Shown: positions 44,715 to 52,934 of the stretch, one piece after another
How the letters are laid out: every line of letters begins with the position of its first letter
Position numbering within the stretch: the stretch's first letter is position 1
Assembly: GCA_001304995.1 (NCBI GenBank)
Contig: BBZU01000016.1
Location: 1-57,589, forward strand
Reading direction: 5' to 3'
DNA from: Clostridia bacterium UC5.1-1D10
Lineage (GTDB): Bacteria; Bacillota; Clostridia; Lachnospirales; Anaerotignaceae
Length of the DNA: 57,589 nucleotides
Program-made: the position numbers and the translations under genes
The notes under the pieces: model-generated
What the model was told of the DNA's origin: nothing
The model's database searches: none
What the model saw: the letters and a program-made list of their open reading frames with translations, nothing else

Positions 44715-45601
44715 ATGGAAGAAAATCTGGCTGCTTTTCGCATGTACCTGCAAAATGTGAAAAAGTCATCTGAAAATACCATATTGTCATATTTACGGGA
44801 TCTGCGGGGATTCTGCGGTTTTATGGAAGGCTTGGGCGTATGTGAGGTTTCCAAAATCAACCGCACCAACATTATGGCGTATGTGTATGAACTGCAAAAT
44901 CAACATAAGGCGTCCACAACGATTTTTCGGAATTTAGCGTCTATCCGTGCGTTTTTTTTATTTCCTTATGGGGCAGGGTGTTGTAAAGGAAAACCCTGCT
45001 GTGGATCTGGAACTGCCCAGAGAAGAACGAAAAAGTGCCGAAGATTATGACTTTGGAGCAGGTGGAAAAACTGTTGGAACAGCCTAAGACCAGCGATGCC
45101 AAAGGTCTGCGGGATAAGGCCATGCTGGAAGTGCTTTATGCCACAGGTATCCGTGTATCGGAGCTGGTTTCCCTGCATGTGGATGATGTGAATCTGCCTT
45201 TTGAATATATCCGCTGCACAACAGGCAGCAAAAGCCGTATGATTCCCATTGGTACAAAAGCCAAAGAGGCTCTTTGGGAATATCTGAAAAAAGGACGGGT
45301 ACAGCTCATACATAACCCGGAAGAAACGGTGTTGTTTCTGAATTATGGCGGCAAGAAAATGACAAGACAGGGGTTCTGGAAGATTGTTAAGAATTATGCG
45401 GAAGAAGCGGGGATTCCCGGAGAGATTACACCACATATTCTGCGTCATTCCTTTGCGGTACATCTGCTGGAAAATGGGGCAGATCTGCGTTCTGTCCAGG
45501 AGATGCTGGGACATTCCGATATTTCCACAACCCAGATTTATACAAAACTGAACAATACAAAAATCAAAAGTGTGTATGCAAAAGCCCATCCACGGGCTTA
45601 A
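44715..45601 (+). CDS. xerD: Site-specific tyrosine recombinase XerD (two frameshifts in this sequence)
   Basis: 294 residues when restored. It resolves chromosome dimers at dif with its partner. The N-terminal SAM-like domain (LAAFRMYLQNVKKSSENTIL) leads to the catalytic domain with ATGIRVSELV (Arg), ITPHILRHSFAVHLL (His-Leu-Arg-His), LGHSDISTTQIYTK (His and the nucleophilic Tyr). Two extra bases must be removed: one T in the run 44952-44959 (giving RAFFYFLMGQGV) and one A in 45030-45034 (giving EERKVPKIMTL). ATG 44715 is 8 bases after AAGGGG. The call XerD rather than XerC follows from the nudF-spoIIM neighbourhood. Confidence 0.9.
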
Positions 45602-45614
45602 GTACATAAAAATG

Positions 45615-45657
45615 AAAGCTGAAATCTTTGGAACTGCAAAGATTTCAGCTTTTTATT
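45615..45657 (+). terminator. Intrinsic terminator of xerD
   Basis: A 16-bp stem AAAGCTGAAATCTTTG/CAAAGATTTCAGCTTT followed by TTATTTTT. The arm resembles the second hairpin of the dispersed element (GATTTCAGCTTT shared with copy A). Confidence 0.9.
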
Positions 45658-45660
45658 TTT

Positions 45661-45707
45661 GTGCAAAACAAGAGAGGATTTTTAAAATCCTCTCTTGTAA
45701 GTTGCAC
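45661..45707 (-). terminator. Intrinsic terminator of the DJ-1/PfpI gene
   Basis: CAAGAGAGGATT (45669-45680) pairs with AATCCTCTCTTG (45686-45697), extended by GTGCAA/TTGCAC outside. It stands between convergent genes, and an 18-bp palindrome follows at 45711-45728. Confidence 0.75.
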
Positions 45708-45742
45708 ATCTATATCAAATTTGATATATACTTGCAGATCTT

Positions 45743-46320
45743 TTAGATCTCAATCTTTGCCCCCATGAGTTTCGCAAATTCAGCAACGATAGCAGCGTCG
45801 CCGGGCCATGCGGGTGCAGTAACCAGATTGCCGTCTACAACTGCTTTGTCAGCGTCAACAGCTACATATTCGCCGCCTGCCAGTGTGATGTCAGGACCAA
45901 CAGCGGGATAAGCAGTTGCTTTTTTACCTTTGAGTACGTTGGCAGCAGTCAAGATCTGAGGACCATGGCAGATTGCAGCAACTGGTTTATTTGCAGCGAA
46001 GAATTCCTGTACAATTTCAATTACTCTCGGTGTCAATCTCAGGTATTCGGGAGAACGTCCGCCGGTGATGAATAAGCCAGCATAATCAGCTGTGTTAACA
46101 GCGTCGAAATCTGCTGTCAAAGCGAAGTTATGACCTCTTTTTTCGGAGTATGTCTGTTCTCCTTCGAAGTCGTGAATTGCGGTACGAATAATGTCACCTG
46201 CTTTTTTTCGGGGCAAACTACATCAACCTGATAACCCAGAACCTGCAAAGCCTGAAAAGGTACCATGGTTTCATAATCTTCCGTAAAATCTCCAGCCAAC
46301 ATTAAAACTTTCTTTCCCAT
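45743..46320 (-). CDS. DJ-1/PfpI family protein (frameshifted in this sequence)
   Basis: 192 residues when restored. Class I glutamine amidotransferase-like protein, variously a glyoxalase, deglycase or peptidase in other bacteria. The nucleophile elbow is [11 protein letters not shown] with the reactive Cys, and [14 protein letters not shown] carries the nearby oxyanion loop. The first 40 residues ([17 protein letters not shown]) lie in another frame; adding one base to the T7 run at 46202-46208 (A8 on the coding strand) gives [19 protein letters not shown]. The start at 46320 has GGAGGAG upstream on the minus strand. Confidence 0.9.
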
Positions 46321-46498
46321 TGTAATCTCCTCCTTTGTTGCCCGAAGGGCACATATATTTCTATGTGAATATATGTTATGTATTTTTATAAATACAGTAT
46401 AAACCTGTTGTCAGAAAAATGCAAGAGTTTGATGAAAAATTCGCAAAAAACACTGTATACCAAAAAGATACATAGCGATGTCAGACAAAATAGCGCCA

Positions 46499-46527
46499 TT
46501 GACAGCAGGAAGAAAAAAGCATACTAT
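46499..46527 (+). promoter_or_regulatory. SigA-type promoter of the yjdF leader
   Basis: TTGACA (46499-46504), 17 bases, TACTAT (46522-46527), ending just before the structured leader. Confidence 0.8.
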
Positions 46528-46529
46528 GG

Positions 46530-46632
46530 TCTTGCAGAGATAAAAACACGATCCGGTTGGTAGTCCGGATGCGGCAAGAAGCCGTCAGTAACCTGCCTCC
46601 TTGGTTGTCCCTTCTTTGTGCAGTAAAATACA
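46530..46632 (+). promoter_or_regulatory. Probable yjdF-motif riboswitch
   Basis: The leader holds ATCCGG/CCGGAT (46551-46556 with 46565-46570), then CGGC/GCCG around AAGAA (46572-46584), then GTCAGTAACCTGCC, and opens directly onto a YjdF-family gene. The known yjdF motif, reported to bind azaaromatic compounds, has this setting and a similar conserved core. There is no terminator, so control would be on translation. I assign the class by memory and context. Confidence 0.7.
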
Positions 46633-46647
46633 AAAGGAGGAATGACC

Positions 46648-47069
46648 ATGGAAAAGGTCAAAGTGACAATGACCGTACTTTTTGAGGAGCCTTTCTGGAT
46701 CGGTATTTACGAGCGGGAGGATGGAGAAAGCTATCAGGCGACAAAGATCCTTTTTGGTGCAGAGCCAAAGGGGATGGAAGTGCAGGAGTATTTGCTGAAA
46801 AATGTGTATTGGCTTTCTTTTGGTACCGGAAAAAAAAGCCGGCTTTCTGACAGGCAGACCCGCAAGAACCCTAAACGGATGCAGCGGGAAATCCGTAAGC
46901 AGACAAGAGAAGGGGGAACAGGAACCCGCGCCCAGCAAGCCATACAGGCACAGCGGGAAGAGCGAAAAATCCAAAAGCGCATCATCCGAAAGGAAGATAA
47001 GCTGGCGGAGGAAAAAGAACGGTTTTGCAGAAACAACAGAAGAAACGCGAAAAACATCGTGGACACTAA
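46648..47069 (+). CDS. yjdF: YjdF family protein (DUF2992; frameshifted near the end in this sequence)
   Basis: 140 residues when restored. The N-terminal half (VTMTVLFEEPFWIGIYER, ILFGAEPKGMEVQEYLL) is the DUF2992 signature. The second half is very basic and coiled (ERKIQKRIIRKEDKLAEEKE). Adding one T to TTTT at 47023-47026 gives the usual ending RFLQKQQKKREKHRGH and a stop at 47067. ATG 46648 is 7 bases after AAAGGAGG; ATG 46642 is too close. The molecular role is unknown. ispF follows after 15 bases. Confidence 0.9.
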
Positions 47070-47084
47070 AAGGAGAAATGCTTC

Positions 47085-47561
47085 ATGAGAATTGGTTCAG
47101 GATATGACGTACATAAACTGGTGGAAAACAGAGATCTGATATTGGGCGGTGTCAACATTCCTTATGAAAAAGGATTGCTGGGACATTCTGACGCGGATGT
47201 TCTGCTTCATGCCATTATGGATGCCCTGTTGGGAGCGGCGGCACTGGGGGATATTGGCGGACATTTTCCCGATACAGATCCGGCGTACAAAGGTGCTGAC
47301 AGCAAAAAATTATTATCCTGCGTTTGGGACTTGATTTCCCAAAAAGAATATTGTATAATGAACATCGACGCAACAGTAATCGCGCAGCGTCCAAAGTTGA
47401 AACCTTATATTCCTGAAATGCGGAAGAATATCGCTGAGATTCTTCACATAGATATAGATCAGGTCAATGTAAAGGCAACAACAGAGGAGGGGCTGGGATT
47501 TACCGGCGCAGGAGAAGGCATTGCCGCTTCGGCTGTATGTCTTCTGGAAAAAACGAAATAA
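47085..47561 (+). CDS. ispF: 2-C-methyl-D-erythritol 2,4-cyclodiphosphate synthase
   Basis: A 158-residue enzyme of the non-mevalonate isoprenoid pathway; homotrimer with zinc and magnesium. The start [12 protein letters not shown] (metal Asp and His), [35 protein letters not shown] and the C-terminal [19 protein letters not shown] are diagnostic. The frame is intact. AGGAGAAAT precedes ATG. It is not fused to IspD. Its co-transcription with yjdF would place it under the riboswitch message, although translational control would touch only yjdF unless the two are coupled. Confidence 0.97.
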   Translation: MRIGSGYDVHKLVENRDLILGGVNIPYEKGLLGHSDADVLLHAIMDALLGAAALGDIGGHFPDTDPAYKGADSKKLLSCVWDLISQKEYCIMNIDATVIAQRPKLKPYIPEMRKNIAEILHIDIDQVNVKATTEEGLGFTGAGEGIAASAVCLLEKTK

Positions 47562-47574
47562 GCCAAAAGTGATG

Positions 47575-47905
47575 ATGGAAAAGAGTAGTCCTTTTATCAC
47601 CTGCCAGAGAATAACGGCCGTGGTGAAAGGCGATGAAATTTGAGCTTCCAGGAAACTGGGGGTTTGAGTGGCACCGTCTTAAGATACATGGGTGAGAGCC
47701 GTTTACAGAATGAGGAGGATGAAGTGCGTTCCTGAACTGAACGGGCGAACCATTTTTATTTGCAGTAGCCTGATTCCGATGACAACGTTACAGTCGATAA
47801 AGTGAGGCGGTATCTTTTTCTGCGGAGAAACAGACCGTCTAAGTAAAGTGGAACCACGGAGTATAACAGCTTCGTCTTTACAGTGTATGTAAAGACGGGG
47901 CTTTT
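47575..47905 (+). promoter_or_regulatory. T-box leader of the cysE-cysS operon
   Basis: The T-box AAGTAAAGTGGAACCACGG lies at 47841-47859. The terminator is CGTCTTTACA (47873-47882) with TGTAAAGACG (47888-47897), extended by AGC/GCT and followed by TTTTTC. A candidate Cys specifier TGC is at 47725-47727 within GAAGTGCG, but the stem I assignment is uncertain. No clear promoter is visible between ispF and the leader. Confidence 0.85.
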
Positions 47906-48002
47906 TCTTTTTGGGGAAACAGAGAAGAAAAGCGCAGGAACACCTTATTTCGTGCTGTAATATCATAAAAAAGAATATCAGTATCGAGAGGAGAAACCGA
48001 AC

Positions 48003-48590
48003 ATGAACACAAGAGAACTCAAAGCAAGAATTGAAGAAATGATTGATGTCATTAAGGAAAAAGATCCTGCCATCAGAAGCAACATCGAAGTGATTCTCTA
48101 CCCCAGTTTCTGGGCAGTGATCAACCACAGAATTGCCCACAGCTTCTACAAAAAGAAACACTTTTTCATTGCCAGAGCCATTTCTCAGATTTCCAGAGGT
48201 TTGACAGGCATTGAAATCCATCCCGGCGCACAGATCGGCAAACGTTTCTTCATTGACCACGGTATGGGTGTTGTCATTGGGGAAACAGCGGAAATCGGCG
48301 ACAATGTTATGCTGTACCATGGTGTAACACTGGGCGGTACCGGTAAAGACAAGATCAAACGCCATCCGACTGTTGGGGATAACGTACTGATCGGTGCGGA
48401 AACCATCGTACTGGGCCCCATCAACATTGGCTCTAACACAAAAATTGGTGCAGGTTCCGTTGTACTGGAAGACATTCCCGCTAACGTAACTGCTGTTGGC
48501 TCTCCTACAAAGATTGTGAGAAAAGACGGTATGCGCATCAAACCCACAGATCCTTCTGAATTTACAAAGGCGAAAAAACACGCAGTCTGA
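48003..48590 (+). CDS. cysE: Serine O-acetyltransferase
   Basis: A 195-residue enzyme that acetylates serine for cysteine synthesis. The short N-terminal helical domain is of the Bacillus type rather than the longer enteric form. The left-handed beta helix shows hexapeptide repeats ([39 protein letters not shown]), with the catalytic His and Asp in FIDHG. GAGAGGAG precedes ATG 48003. It is first behind the Cys T-box and followed by cysS. Confidence 0.96.
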   Translation: MNTRELKARIEEMIDVIKEKDPAIRSNIEVILYPSFWAVINHRIAHSFYKKKHFFIARAISQISRGLTGIEIHPGAQIGKRFFIDHGMGVVIGETAEIGDNVMLYHGVTLGGTGKDKIKRHPTVGDNVLIGAETIVLGPINIGSNTKIGAGSVVLEDIPANVTAVGSPTKIVRKDGMRIKPTDPSEFTKAKKHAV

Positions 48591-48628
48591 GAAACAGAAA
48601 AGAAAACGGGAAGAATTGTGGAAAATAT

Positions 48629-48657
48629 GCTTGCAGAACCCGTTTTTGTGATATAAT
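48629..48657 (+). promoter_or_regulatory. Possible internal promoter of cysS
   Basis: TGATATAAT (extended -10; TATAAT 48652-48657) with TTGCAG 15 bases or GCTTGC 17 bases upstream. It would let cysS and later genes escape T-box control. Confidence 0.55.
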
Positions 48658-48701
48658 GTAACTTAGAAAAATATGGTTCAAAAAAGGAAGGATGAACGAC
48701 C

Positions 48702-50114
48702 ATGAAAGTATATAATACACTGACAAGACAGAAAGAAGAATTCATTCCTCGCGAGGAAGGCAAAGTAAAAATGTACGTTTGCGGCCCTACCGTATATGAC
48801 TATATCCATATCGGTAACGCACGCCCTTACGTTGTATTTGACACCGTAAGAAGATACCTGGAATACAAAGGTTATGACGTTACTTATGTACAGAACTTCA
48901 CAGACGTTGACGACAAAATCATCAACCGTGCAAACAAAGAAAACAGCACAATGGAAGCAATCTCCAATCGTTATATTGAAGAAGCATTCCATGATGCTGA
49001 CGGTCTGAACGTAAAACGTGCTACTGTGCATCCTCGTGTTACACAGGAAATGGACGGTATCATTGCTATGGTTCAGGAACTGATCGACAAAGGTTTTGCT
49101 TATGAAGACAAGGGCACTGTTTACTATGATACAAAGAAATTCCCTGAATACGGCAAACTGTCCAGAAAGAATCTGGATGAACTGATTGCCGGTGCCAGCG
49201 AACGTGTAACCATCGACGACGCAAAGAAAAATCCCACAGACTTCGTACTGTGGAAACCCAAAAAAGAAGGCGAACCCAGCTGGACATCTCCTTGGGGCGA
49301 AGGCAGACCTGGTTGGCACATTGAATGCTCCGTTATGGCAAAACATCATCTGGGCGACACCATCGACATCCATGCCGGCGGCGAAGACCTGATTTTCCCT
49401 CACCATGAAAACGAAATCGCACAGAGTGAAGCTGCAAACGGCTGCCAGTTCGCAAAATATTGGCTGCACAACGGTTTCATTACTGTTGACAACGAAAAAA
49501 TGTCCAAATCTCTGGGTAACTTCTTCACCGTTAGAGATATTGCGGCACAGTTCCCTTATGAAGTTATCCGTTTCTTTATTCTCAACGGTCATTACAGAAG
49601 CCCCATCAACTTCAGCAGAGATCTGATGCAGGCTTGCCAGAATGGTCTGGAAAGAATCAAAAACGCAAGAAAAGAACTGGATTTCTATATCAAAAACAGC
49701 GCTGACACAAAGATGACAGCAGAAGAAAATACACAGGCAGCAGAACTGGAAAAATACAAAGAACAGTTCGAAGCAGCTATGGACGACGACTTTAACACAG
49801 CGGATGCTATTTCCGTAATCTACGAACTGGTTCGTTTCAGCAATATTGCAGTCAAAGCAGGCGTTTCCAAAGAATACGCAGAAAAAATTCAGGATATGCT
49901 GGATCACCTGTGCGGCGTACTGGGTGTAGCAGAACTGAAAGAAGACGCTGTATCTGATGAAGAAACAGCAAAAATCGAAGAACTCATCGCAAAGAGAGCA
50001 GAAGCTAAGAAGGCAAAAGACTTTGCAACAGCAGACGCAATCCGTGACGAACTGGCAGCTATGGGCATCACCATCAAAGATACCCGTCAGGGCGTACAGT
50101 GGTTCAGAGGTTAA
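48702..50114 (+). CDS. cysS: Cysteinyl-tRNA synthetase
   Basis: A 470-residue class Ia synthetase. CGPTVYDYIHIGNARPYVVFD holds the zinc Cys and the HIGH-type HIGN; further zinc ligands are in WHIECSVMA and GGEDLIFPHHENE, and the KMSKS loop reads KMSKSLGNF. The frame is intact and the C-terminal anticodon domain complete. AAGGAAGG precedes ATG 48702. It stands in the conserved row cysE-cysS-mrnC-rlmB-yacP-sigH. Confidence 0.97.
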   Translation: MKVYNTLTRQKEEFIPREEGKVKMYVCGPTVYDYIHIGNARPYVVFDTVRRYLEYKGYDVTYVQNFTDVDDKIINRANKENSTMEAISNRYIEEAFHDADGLNVKRATVHPRVTQEMDGIIAMVQELIDKGFAYEDKGTVYYDTKKFPEYGKLSRKNLDELIAGASERVTIDDAKKNPTDFVLWKPKKEGEPSWTSPWGEGRPGWHIECSVMAKHHLGDTIDIHAGGEDLIFPHHENEIAQSEAANGCQFAKYWLHNGFITVDNEKMSKSLGNFFTVRDIAAQFPYEVIRFFILNGHYRSPINFSRDLMQACQNGLERIKNARKELDFYIKNSADTKMTAEENTQAAELEKYKEQFEAAMDDDFNTADAISVIYELVRFSNIAVKAGVSKEYAEKIQDMLDHLCGVLGVAELKEDAVSDEETAKIEELIAKRAEAKKAKDFATADAIRDELAAMGITIKDTRQGVQWFRG

Positions 50115-50116
50115 TT

Positions 50117-50542
50117 ATGAACTTACAGGCATTGGACTTAATGCTGGGTCAGAAGGGGACAGTGAATCCAAAGGAGCTGTCCCCTTTGGCGCTGGCTTAT
50201 ATTGGAGATGCGGTTTATGAAATGCTGGTGCGTACCACTGTTTTGACAGGAGGGAATGCGCCGGTGAACCGTTTGCATAAAACCGCAAGAGATATGGTCA
50301 ATGCCAAAGCACAGGCGGAATTTTATTTCCGTGTGGCTGAGGAATTGACAGAGGAGGAAACGGCTGTGTTCCGCAGAGGACGCAACGCGAAATCCTACAC
50401 CACACCGAAGAACGCCGATTTGATGGACTACCGCCATGCAACGGGGGTAGAAGCGGTATTCGGTTATCTGTATCTGGATGGAAAAATGGAAAGAGCCATT
50501 GACTTATTCCGTCTGGGTATGGCAGAATTAATAGAGAAATAA
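50117..50542 (+). CDS. mrnC: Mini-ribonuclease III
   Basis: A 141-residue dimeric RNase III catalytic domain without the dsRNA-binding domain; it trims 23S rRNA precursors. LALAYIGDAVYEMLVR is the RNase III signature helix, and FRRGRNAKSYTTPKNAD plus YRHATGVEAVFGYLYL, with the catalytic acidic residues, follow. It starts at ATG 50117, two bases after the cysS stop, with a weak AGAGGTTA site inside cysS, so translation is probably coupled. Confidence 0.95.
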   Translation: MNLQALDLMLGQKGTVNPKELSPLALAYIGDAVYEMLVRTTVLTGGNAPVNRLHKTARDMVNAKAQAEFYFRVAEELTEEETAVFRRGRNAKSYTTPKNADLMDYRHATGVEAVFGYLYLDGKMERAIDLFRLGMAELIEK

Positions 50543-50548
50543 AAATAG

Positions 50549-50584
50549 AAGCCGATGCACTGATTTTGCACATCGGCTTTTTGC
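50549..50584 (+). terminator. Terminator-like hairpin between mrnC and rlmB
   Basis: GCCGATG (50551-50557) pairs with CATCGGC (50571-50577), then TTTTTG. It may reduce transcription into rlmB. Confidence 0.7.
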
Positions 50585-50620
50585 TGTGTTGGAAAAAAGA
50601 GAAAAACAGGAGGTTATTCC

Positions 50621-51479
50621 GTGGAAAAAAGACGAAAACGAACGGGAATGGAAAGAAAAAAGACCCGGCGGCAGAAACGGAGAAGAACGCAAAGGCCGCA
50701 AGCCTTTCTATACTGCCAGAGAAGAACGGGAAATGGACAGAGAAATCAATGAAAACCAGCTGGAAGGCAGAAATGCCATTCTGGAAGTGCTTAGAAGCGG
50801 TAGAGATATTGAAAAAATCATGGTGGCAAAAGGCAATGTGGAGGGGACCATCAAACGGATCATTGCCATGGCTGTGGAAAAAGGCGTCGTCATTCAGGAA
50901 GTGAGCCGCCAGAAACTGGACGAAATTTCCCAGACGAAAAACCATCAGGGCGTGATTGCGCTGGTTTCCGCTCATGACTATGTGGAAGTAGAAGATATTC
51001 TGGCTGCGGCAAAAGAAAAAGGGGAAGATCCTTTTGTGCTACTGTTGGATGGTATTACTGACCCTCATAACTTGGGCGCTATTTTGCGTACAGCAGAATG
51101 TGCCGGTGTTCATGGGGTTATCATTCCCAAACGCCGTTCTGTTGGTCTGAACGCTACTGTTGGGAAAACATCTGCTGGTGCCATTGAATATATGCCTGTG
51201 GCAAGAGTGACAAATATCGTACAGACTATGGAATATCTGAAAAAAGAAGGTTTGTGGATTGCTTGCGCCGACATGAAAGGTCTGGATCATTTTGATACAA
51301 ACATGAAAGGCCCTCTGGCATTGGTTATTGGCAGTGAAGGCGATGGCGTCAGCCGTCTGGTAAAAGAAAATTGTGACTTTACAGCATCTATTCCGATGTA
51401 TGGGAAAATTTCTTCTTTGAATGCTTCCGTAGCGGCAGCACTGCTTATGTATGAAGTGGTAAGACAGAGAAGATTTTAA
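50621..51479 (+). CDS. rlmB: 23S rRNA (guanosine-2'-O)-methyltransferase RlmB (frameshift near the start in this sequence)
   Basis: 285 residues when restored. It is a SPOUT-class enzyme methylating G2251. A substrate-binding N-domain (LEGRNAILEVLRSG) leads to the knotted domain with DGITDPHNLGAILRTAE, IIPKRRSVGL, VIGSEGDGVSRL and the C-terminal IPMYGKISSLNASVAAALL. The best start is GTG 50621, 7 bases after AGGAGG, but one A of the A6 run 50625-50630 must be dropped to enter the main frame. The first 40 residues are very basic and acidic and poorly conserved in the family, so the exact N-terminus is less sure. Confidence 0.9.
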
Positions 51480-51569
51480 GATTTGACGGATTTGGCGGAA
51501 AAGAAGAATCTTTTGCAATTTTTAAGGTTATATGATATGATGTTACGATGAGAAGGGAGGGGATTGCCG

Positions 51570-52087
51570 TTGCAGGAGGATTTTTTGCTGGTGGACGGCT
51601 ATAACATCATCCACGCATGGGACGAGCTGCGGGAATTGATGGAAGATGTCAGTCTGGAAAGTGCAAGGGTAAAGCTTATTGATACCCTTTCCAATTATAA
51701 AGGTGTACAGAAAGCAACCATTATCGTTGTTTTTGACGCATATCTGGTCAAGGGCAATCCTGGCTCTGTATCGAAGTATCATAATATTTATGTGGTGTAT
51801 ACAAAAGAAGCAGAAACGGCGGATCATTACATCGAAAGAGTGGTAACATCTATGCCGAAGCATTATCGGGTAAGGGTGGCAACCACCGATGGACTGGAAC
51901 AGATCATCATTTCCGGTCAGGGAGCTGTGCGCATGAGTGCCAAAGAACTGCATAATCAGGTGCATCAGGCGGAAACAGAACTGCGTCGCAGTACATCGAA
52001 AACAGACCGCCTAAAAACAATATGCTCGCCGATAATCTGGATGAGGAAGCCTTCAATTGGCTGGAGAATTTACGACGGCAGAAGTAA
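51570..52087 (+). CDS. yacP: NYN-domain ribonuclease YacP/Rae1-like (frameshifted in this sequence)
   Basis: 172 residues when restored. PIN-like NYN nuclease; the Bacillus homologue Rae1 cuts mRNA on the ribosome. The N-terminus FLLVDGYNIIHAWDEL has the first catalytic Asp, VVFDAYLVKG the second and TADHYIERVV the third. Adding one A to A5 at 52013-52017 gives the usual C-terminus NNMLADNLDEEAFNWLE and a stop at 52085. TTG 51570 is correctly spaced from GGAGGGG, unlike TTG 51564. It is followed by sigH after 18 bases as in Bacillus. Confidence 0.9.
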
Positions 52088-52105
52088 GGAGAACAGAGGA
52101 TTTAT

Positions 52106-52759
52106 ATGATAAGTGAAAGAACAGAACAAACTGCAAACACCCAACAGGATGAACTGCTGGTGCGTCAGGCACAGAGCGGCGATAACGAGGCGGAAGCACG
52201 CCTGTTGGACAAATATAAACCCCTGGTGAAGGCAAAGTCGCGGGCTTATTTTCTCATTGGCGCGGATACAGAGGACATCATACAGGAGGGCATGATCGGA
52301 CTGTATAAAGCCATTCGGGATTATGATAAGGAAAAGAATGCTTCTTTCCGCAGTTTTGCGGAGCTGTGCATCAATCGTCAGATGATTACAGCCATTAAGG
52401 CGGCAACCAGACAGAAGCATCAGCCACTGAATTCTTATATCTCATTGAATAAGCCTGTGTTTGAGGAGGATTCCGAAGAAACCTATCTGGATTTGCTTCA
52501 GGAAGGGGAACTTCTGAACCCAGAAGCTCTGCTCATTGGACAGGAGAATAAAAATTTTCTGGAAAACCAGATGGAAAAGAATCTCAGCAGTTTCGAAAGC
52601 CGTGTACTGACATTATATTTACAGGGCAGAAGCTATTTCGAGATTGCCAATATGCTGGATAAACCGGAAAAATCCATTGACAATGCCCTTCAGCGGGTGA
52701 AGAAAAAGCTGGAGAAATTTGTTTTAAAAAAAAATCTTGACGGAATAGAATCTGTGTGA
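52106..52759 (+). CDS. sigH: RNA polymerase sigma-H factor
   Basis: A 217-residue sigma-70 family factor that directs early sporulation and stationary-phase genes. Region 2 is clear (YKPLVKAKSRAYFLIGADTE, DIIQEGMIGLYKAIRDYD), followed by FRSFAELCINRQMITAIKAA. Region 4 at the C-terminus has LTLYLQGRSYFEIANML and the recognition helix KSIDNALQRVKKKLEK. There is no region 1.1 or 3. ATG 52106 follows CAGAGGA. It closes the conserved ribosome/RNA gene block and confirms sporulation ancestry. Confidence 0.96.
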   Translation: MISERTEQTANTQQDELLVRQAQSGDNEAEARLLDKYKPLVKAKSRAYFLIGADTEDIIQEGMIGLYKAIRDYDKEKNASFRSFAELCINRQMITAIKAATRQKHQPLNSYISLNKPVFEEDSEETYLDLLQEGELLNPEALLIGQENKNFLENQMEKNLSSFESRVLTLYLQGRSYFEIANMLDKPEKSIDNALQRVKKKLEKFVLKKNLDGIESV

Positions 52760-52799
52760 TAGTATATAAAAGCTGGCGGAAGAAATCTATTCTTCCTAT

Positions 52800-52872
52800 G
52801 CTACTGTGGCTCAGTAGGTAGAGCGTCGCCTTGGTAAGGCGGAGGTCACGGGTTCAAGTCCCGTCAGTAGCT
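52800..52872 (+). tRNA. tRNA-Thr (anticodon GGT)
   Basis: Acceptor GCTACTG pairs with CAGTAGC. The loop TTGGTAA gives GGT. CCA is not encoded. A lone tRNA gene 40 bases after sigH, with its own terminator. Confidence 0.95.
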
Positions 52873-52876
52873 TTTC

Positions 52877-52903
52877 GCCCTCGCAAACGCGGGGGCTTTT
52901 TTT
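52877..52903 (+). terminator. Intrinsic terminator after tRNA-Thr
   Basis: An 8-bp stem GCCCTCGC/GCGGGGGC with loop AAAC is followed by seven T. Confidence 0.9.
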
Positions 52904-52934
52904 GTTGCAAAAATCTTTGAAAGGGAGAAGGCGA

